This document shows positions 60,297 to 64,000 of a stretch of DNA of 64,000 nucleotides, in pieces. Source of the stretch: Oxalobacter formigenes. Its GTDB lineage: Bacteria; Pseudomonadota; Gammaproteobacteria; Burkholderiales; Burkholderiaceae_D. The first letter of the stretch is position 1; every line of letters starts with the position of its first letter. The DNA lies in NCBI RefSeq assembly GCF_027158485.1, contig NZ_JAMKYJ010000010.1; one strand, written 5' to 3'. The notes beneath the pieces are model-generated. The model searched no databases, was not told where the DNA came from, and saw only the letters and a program-made list of their open reading frames with translations. Position numbers and translations under genes: made by a program.

Positions 60297-60623
60297 ATGG
60301 CTGACTCATCCAACAAAATGACGAAACGAAAGGCGGAACTACTGGTTCAGAGCGCTCTTTTGCGCGAGAAACTGGCGGTCGAGGCGCTTTCACTGTTTCA
60401 GATGCCGGATATTGTGTCGAAAGGTCTCGGGTTCCTGAGCGGCTTTAACAAGATCAAGAAAAATCCTCTTGTTGTCGCACCTGTTATTCTGACATTGCTG
60501 GCGTTGCGCCCACGCCGCATCATTTCATGGGCTGTATCGGCAACAGTCCTGTTCAAAACATGGCGCCGGTTCAAACCGGTTCTGTCATTCGTGCTGGGGT
60601 TTCTTGCCAGACGAAAAAAATAA
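60297..60623 (+). CDS. YqjK-like protein
   Basis: The 108-residue product is strongly basic with N-terminal helix (KRKAELLVQSALLREKLAVEALSLFQ) and a hydrophobic segment (PLVVAPVILTLLALRPRRIISWAVSATVLFKTWRRF). The position after YqjD- and YqjE-like genes and the overall pattern suggest YqjK; sequence similarity itself is weak. Probably inner-membrane associated, function unknown. Confidence 0.7.
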   Translation: MADSSNKMTKRKAELLVQSALLREKLAVEALSLFQMPDIVSKGLGFLSGFNKIKKNPLVVAPVILTLLALRPRRIISWAVSATVLFKTWRRFKPVLSFVLGFLARRKK

Positions 60624-60652
60624 TTTCCGGCTGGCTTAAAAAATTTGTCCGT

Positions 60653-61363
60653 TCACTGTTTGTCCGGATAACTCCGTTTGCCAAAGATGGCTGTGCCGAT
60701 ACGCACGGTTGTCGCGCCTTCCTGTATGGCGGTTTCCATATCGTCCGACATGCCCATGGACAAGGTATCCAGATCGTATCCTGACTGAACCAGCTGGTCG
60801 AACAGGGTTTTCATTGCAGAAAAAGGCTCGCGCTGTTTCACCGGATCGCTTTCCGGTTCCGGGATAGCCATCAGACCACGCAATCGCAGATTCGGCATTG
60901 CCGAAACCGCTTTTGCCAAAACGGACACTTCTTCGGGCAATACGCCGCTTTTGGTTTTTTCCTTGCTGATATTGACCTGAAGGCAGACATTCAGCGGCGG
61001 AAGATTTTCCGGTCGTTGTTCGGAAAGGCGTCGTGCGATTTTTTCCCGATCCACTGAATGCACCCAGTCGAAGTGCTCGGCAATGGAACGGGTCTTGTTG
61101 CTCTGGATGGGGCCGATAAAATGCCATTCCAGTTTCAGATCCGGCCGGGATTGGCGGATAGACTCGATTTTGGAGACGGCTTCCTGTTCATAGTTTTCAC
61201 CGAAAGCGAGTTGCCCCGCTTCGGCTGCTTCAAGAATATCTTCTGGCGGCCGGGTTTTGGAAACGGCGAGCAAATGAACCGTATGGGGACCACGATTGGC
61301 TTTGCTGGCGGCTGCCTCAATGTTTTTGGTAATAGTTTGTAAATGGTTTGTAATGTCGGTCAT
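60653..61363 (-). CDS. PLP homeostasis protein YggS
   Basis: Pyridoxal-phosphate-binding protein of the COG0325 family that buffers PLP and affects amino-acid pools. About 236 residues with the PLP lysine in HLLAVSKTRPPEDI, FGENYEQEAVSKIESI, WHFIGPIQSNKTRSIAEHFDWVHSVD, LRGLMAIPEPE and LSMGMSDDMETAIQEGATTVRIGTAIFG. Complete. The ATG at 61363 (MTDITNHLQT) is preferred over one five codons upstream. Confidence 0.92.
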   Translation of the reverse strand: MTDITNHLQTITKNIEAAASKANRGPHTVHLLAVSKTRPPEDILEAAEAGQLAFGENYEQEAVSKIESIRQSRPDLKLEWHFIGPIQSNKTRSIAEHFDWVHSVDREKIARRLSEQRPENLPPLNVCLQVNISKEKTKSGVLPEEVSVLAKAVSAMPNLRLRGLMAIPEPESDPVKQREPFSAMKTLFDQLVQSGYDLDTLSMGMSDDMETAIQEGATTVRIGTAIFGKRSYPDKQ

Positions 61364-61496
61364 GATTGAGAACGTCAATGTGATAGACTCAATATTGTTT
61401 CGTTTTCATTATAAAGACGAAGAGAAAATTAATCATTGTCGTAAATGATGTTAAAGCCGCTTTACTGGACAGGCGACTTTGTACGGGAGACTGGAA

Positions 61497-61793
61497 ATGG
61501 GATGGATGTGGTTACTGATTATCGCTTTGGTCATCGCTGCAATTATTGCCAAATTGCGGCGCAGTTCCCGTATTTTCATCATCAGACAGAATTTTCAGCA
61601 CGGTGAAAATCCATTCCGGAATGCCTCCCCTCCTCCACGTCCCCATATTCAGAGGCGGGGTGAAGTGGAACAGATGGTCTGTTGTGAAGAATGTGGAATT
61701 TATATCCCGGATTCGGAAGCATTGGAACATTCCGGAAAAATTTTCTGTTGCCGGGAACACAGTGCCGCTTATTTCTCATCCAGGAAATCCTGA
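61497..61793 (+). CDS. Small zinc-ribbon membrane protein (PP0621 family)
   Basis: About 98 residues: one N-terminal membrane helix (WMWLLIIALVIAAIIAKL), a basic linker with PPPRPHIQ, and a C-terminal zinc-ribbon-like motif (MVCCEECGIYIPDSEAL ... IFCCREHSAAYF). This layout matches the PP0621 family; function is unknown. GGGAG lies nine bases before the ATG at 61497, which is preferred over the ORF start at 61479. Its last 25 bases overlap the converging GNAT gene on the other strand. Confidence 0.75.
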   Translation: MGWMWLLIIALVIAAIIAKLRRSSRIFIIRQNFQHGENPFRNASPPPRPHIQRRGEVEQMVCCEECGIYIPDSEALEHSGKIFCCREHSAAYFSSRKS

Positions 61794-62320
61794 TTGCTGT
61801 TCCGGTATTCGTCCCGGGTGATCCGGTAAATGGTGTGAGGCATGTATACGTTATAGTAAAACTTGATTGTCTCGCCGATCTTTTCCATGCCGTTTCTGGT
61901 GGCCACTTTTTGGGACGGGATATTATTGTCCCGTATGATGGAATACACTTCATTGAACCCGAGTGTCTCAAAGGCATATTGTTTACAGGCTGAAGCGGCT
62001 TCGATTGCATAACCCATATGCCAGTGTGCCTTGTTGAAGATGTAGCCTATCTCAGGAACATGACGGCCATTCCAGTCCTGCAGAGTGATGCCCGTTTGCC
62101 CGATCAGTTCATTTGTCGCTTTCAATATGACGGCCATCAGGCCGAAACCGTTTTCCCGGTAGCGTTCCAGTTGTCGTTCCAGCCAGACAGTCACTTCAAG
62201 ATCGGTAAAGGCATGTTCGTATGCCCACATGACATCAGCGTCCTGAAGCATTTTGCAAAGATCGGGAAAATCTTTTCGGGTGATTTTGCGCAGGACAAGG
62301 CGTTCTGTTTCCAAAAGCAT
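61769..62320 (-). CDS. GNAT-family N-acetyltransferase (RimJ/RimL-like)
   Basis: About 183 residues with the start LLETERLVLRKITRKDFPDLCKML, the acetyl-CoA-binding region MGYAIEAASACKQYAFETLGFNEVYSIIRDNNIPSQKVATRNGMEKIGE and the family pattern GLMAVILKATNELIGQTGI. The subgroup acetylates ribosomal proteins or small molecules; the substrate is unknown. The frame is open five codons upstream (TTG 62335). Its tail overlaps the PP0621-like gene. Confidence 0.85.
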   Translation of the reverse strand: MLLETERLVLRKITRKDFPDLCKMLQDADVMWAYEHAFTDLEVTVWLERQLERYRENGFGLMAVILKATNELIGQTGITLQDWNGRHVPEIGYIFNKAHWHMGYAIEAASACKQYAFETLGFNEVYSIIRDNNIPSQKVATRNGMEKIGETIKFYYNVYMPHTIYRITRDEYRNSNQDFLDEK

Positions 62321-62381
62321 TTGAAAGAAAGGCAATAATGGTTTTTAATTGAAAATACTTTCACTCGAGTTACTACTGCCC

Positions 62382-62969
62382 ATGGATATCGACAAAGAAG
62401 GCTGGTGCCTGCAAGCGACACGTCTGGCTTCGCCCAACCAGAACGATCGTCCCGACAATCAGGGAATCGATCTGCTGGTTATACACAATATCAGCTTGCC
62501 TCCCGGACAGTTTGGTGGCCATTGTATCGCCGATCTGTTTCTTAATCGACTGGATTGTAATGCGCATCCCTTCTTTGACCAGTTACGCGCACTGAAAGTG
62601 TCTTCCCATTTTTTCATACGACGTGATGGCAGCCTGTTCCAGTTCGTATCGGCCGATAAACGTGCATGGCATGCCGGTGTTTCATCTTTCAAGGGGCGGG
62701 AAGGATGTAATGATTTTTCTGTCGGAGTCGAACTGGAAGGGACGGATTTTGTTTCATTCGAGCCCGAGCAGTATGAGACGCTTGTGTCCCTGACGGATGC
62801 GTTGCGTCGGCGTTATTCCCTGAAAACCATTACTGGTCATCAGCATATCGCTCCGGTCAGAAAGACCGATCCGGGCCCGTTTTTCGATTGGCAGCTTTAT
62901 AAAAAAATGCTGGGAGAAACCAGTACATCTGAAACAGGAAATGCCTTGCCTGATTTCTGGATTGAATAA
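62382..62969 (+). CDS. ampD: 1,6-anhydro-N-acetylmuramyl-L-alanine amidase AmpD
   Basis: Cytoplasmic zinc amidase that recycles anhydromuropeptides and keeps AmpC-type beta-lactamase control low. About 195 residues with the first zinc histidine in LLVIHNISLPPGQFGG, SSHFFIRRDGSLFQFVSADKRAWHAG, GCNDFSVGVELEGTD and the second His and Asp in ITGHQHIAPVRKTDPGP. ATG at 62382 (MDIDKEGWCLQATR) fits homologues; a TTG 11 codons earlier is less likely. The PBP5-like relic in this window makes muropeptide metabolism of extra interest here. Confidence 0.93.
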   Translation: MDIDKEGWCLQATRLASPNQNDRPDNQGIDLLVIHNISLPPGQFGGHCIADLFLNRLDCNAHPFFDQLRALKVSSHFFIRRDGSLFQFVSADKRAWHAGVSSFKGREGCNDFSVGVELEGTDFVSFEPEQYETLVSLTDALRRRYSLKTITGHQHIAPVRKTDPGPFFDWQLYKKMLGETSTSETGNALPDFWIE

Positions 62970-62973
62970 ACGT

Positions 62974-63276
62974 TCAGGAAGAAAGCAGTTGTTTTTCGAG
63001 CTCTTCTTCCGGGATGTCGGGCAAACCGATTTCAAGCAGTTTGTGTTTTGCGGAAAGACCGTGCGTTATGCTAACGTTCCTCTTTGGGGTTCGAAGTTTT
63101 TTCGCAATGAATTGAACCAGCGCTTCATTGGCTTTGCCGTCAACAGGTGGTGCCTGTAATCTGATGCGCAAGGCTTCACCGTCAGACGAAACAATTTCCG
63201 TTTTTTTCGCATTCGGGCTGACCTGTACGGCAATCCGGTATCCTGCGTTAGTTCTGGATAACCATTCCTTCGTCAT
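62974..63276 (-). CDS. YggU family protein (DUF167)
   Basis: The 100-residue product has the compact DUF167 pattern: RIAVQVSPNAKKTEIVSSDGEALRIRLQAPPVDGKANEALVQFIAKKL and SITHGLSAKHKLLEIG. Function unknown. Its ATG overlaps the yggT stop in ATGA. Converges on ampD with four bases between stops. Confidence 0.9.
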   Translation of the reverse strand: MTKEWLSRTNAGYRIAVQVSPNAKKTEIVSSDGEALRIRLQAPPVDGKANEALVQFIAKKLRTPKRNVSITHGLSAKHKLLEIGLPDIPEEELEKQLLSS

Positions 63277-63818
63277 ATCAGATTGGACAGGATAAGGTTG
63301 GTGACGACTCGCGAAATGATTTGAAGCAGGAAAAAAGCGATCAGGGTTGAAAAGTCGAAACCGCCCAGCGTCGGAATGAATCGCCGGATCGGATTCAGCA
63401 AAGGTGCATTCAGTTCACGGACGAACGACGCGACCGGCGCAAAAGGATTGACCCAGCTGAACACGGCTTCGATTACGAGCAGACCCATGAAACCATAGAT
63501 AATCCAGTGCAAAAGGGACAGGGCTGTCAGGAAAACGATGACTTTTACGGCAAAATAATTGATCAGCCAGGTGTCGAACAGGGCTGAAATTACCGCCATC
63601 AAAACGGCTGCAACGATGGATGCCCAGTCATAGCCGCCTTTACCGGGAATAGCCTTGCGCAAAGGCTTGATTGCCCAGTCGGTCAACTGGAAAATCAGAT
63701 TGGCAATTCGCATCGGGGGTCTGGCCCGGACGACCTGAATCAAAAATCTCAGCAGAAAAGCGCCACCCAATATGGTTGTGGCGGCATCAATGATCATTTT
63801 CAGAATACTGTACAGCAC
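63273..63818 (-). CDS. YggT family integral membrane protein
   Basis: The 181-residue product has four hydrophobic helices in two YggT repeats: SILKMIIDAATTILGGAFLLRFLIQVVRARP, then LSLLHWIIYGFMGLLVIEAVFSWVNPFAPVASFVRELNAPLLNPIRRFIPTLGGFDFSTLIAFFLLQIISRV. The motif FIPTLGGFDFS is characteristic. Linked to osmotic tolerance and to yggS/proC in many genomes. The region beyond 63818 to the window end shows no gene I could support. Confidence 0.9.
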   Translation of the reverse strand: MLYSILKMIIDAATTILGGAFLLRFLIQVVRARPPMRIANLIFQLTDWAIKPLRKAIPGKGGYDWASIVAAVLMAVISALFDTWLINYFAVKVIVFLTALSLLHWIIYGFMGLLVIEAVFSWVNPFAPVASFVRELNAPLLNPIRRFIPTLGGFDFSTLIAFFLLQIISRVVTNLILSNLI

Positions 63819-64000
63819 GGTTTATCCTTTACATCAATTCGATGACTTGTCCGGTTGTGTTTTGACGAGTCTATCAGAGTCGCTCCGGTCGGCATTGATT
63901 ATTCCTTAATGACGATCCGGCAGAACAGGTATAACGACGTATCGCACTGCTTAATAAAAGTGATGCGAGGTACGTATATTACTGGAGCTCGCTTTCAGAC

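Noticed and set aside
1..64000. CRISPR array, insertion sequence, prophage, tRNA and rRNA genes
   Set aside because: No regularly spaced repeats, transposase or integrase motifs, or RNA gene folds were seen by eye.

Overview
The window is a gene-dense, plasmid-free-looking stretch of a betaproteobacterial chromosome. The best guess is an Oxalobacteraceae (Burkholderiales) member, possibly Oxalobacter, because G+C is moderate and several gene strings are typical of that group: polA next to DUF2782-thrB-BPSS1780, argS-SPOR-dsbA, queA-tgt-yajC-secD-secF, xseB-ispA-dxs, and coaX-SPOR divergent from an mla-type operon. The genus call is an inference and was not tested by search. No insertion sequence, prophage, CRISPR array, tRNA or rRNA was recognised.

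Left part (1-8.5 kb): a host-attachment-type protein, a small secreted protein, a three-domain aminopeptidase P and a divergent hpt. Then mnmG-rsmG-parA-parB run leftward from an AT-rich gap (7962-8454). That gap holds a perfect parS site (8000-8015), two near-consensus DnaA boxes and an E. coli-like 13-mer, so it is a candidate replication origin region.

8.5-23.3 kb: malic enzyme, pyrC, a PduO-type cobalamin adenosyltransferase, folE2, the isoprenoid operon xseB-ispA-dxs, an EamA transporter, polA back to back with a LOG-family gene, then DUF2782-thrB-BPSS1780 and argB. 23.4-30.6 kb: the complete ATP synthase operon atpIBEFHAGDC on the minus strand with a good promoter, separated from the mnmG/par cluster it adjoins in many relatives. 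30.7-37 kb: MBL hydrolase, SPOR protein, coaX, a degraded birA-like remnant, and an mla/MCE lipid-transport operon (STAS-permease, ATPase, MCE protein, lipoprotein).

37-46 kb: alpha/beta hydrolase, a penicillin-binding-protein-5-like protein that has lost all three catalytic motifs, then ybeD-lipB-lipA, a solitary TaqI_C-type protein that looks like a type IIG restriction enzyme without its methyltransferase, and argS-SPOR-dsbA. 46-56.4 kb: Spy-like protein, FAH-family hydrolase, icd, the sec/queuosine operon and malQ. 56.5-64 kb: recG, ubiA, yqjD-yqjE-yqjK, yggS, a small zinc-ribbon membrane protein, GNAT, ampD and yggT-yggU.

Most genes are housekeeping: energy conservation, chromosome partition, isoprenoid, lipoate, queuosine and envelope maintenance. 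The unusual signals are the pseudo-PBP5, the solitary restriction-specificity protein, the birA relic beside coaX, and the parS/origin-like gap. All calls come from reading translations and DNA by eye; no database search or computation was run.
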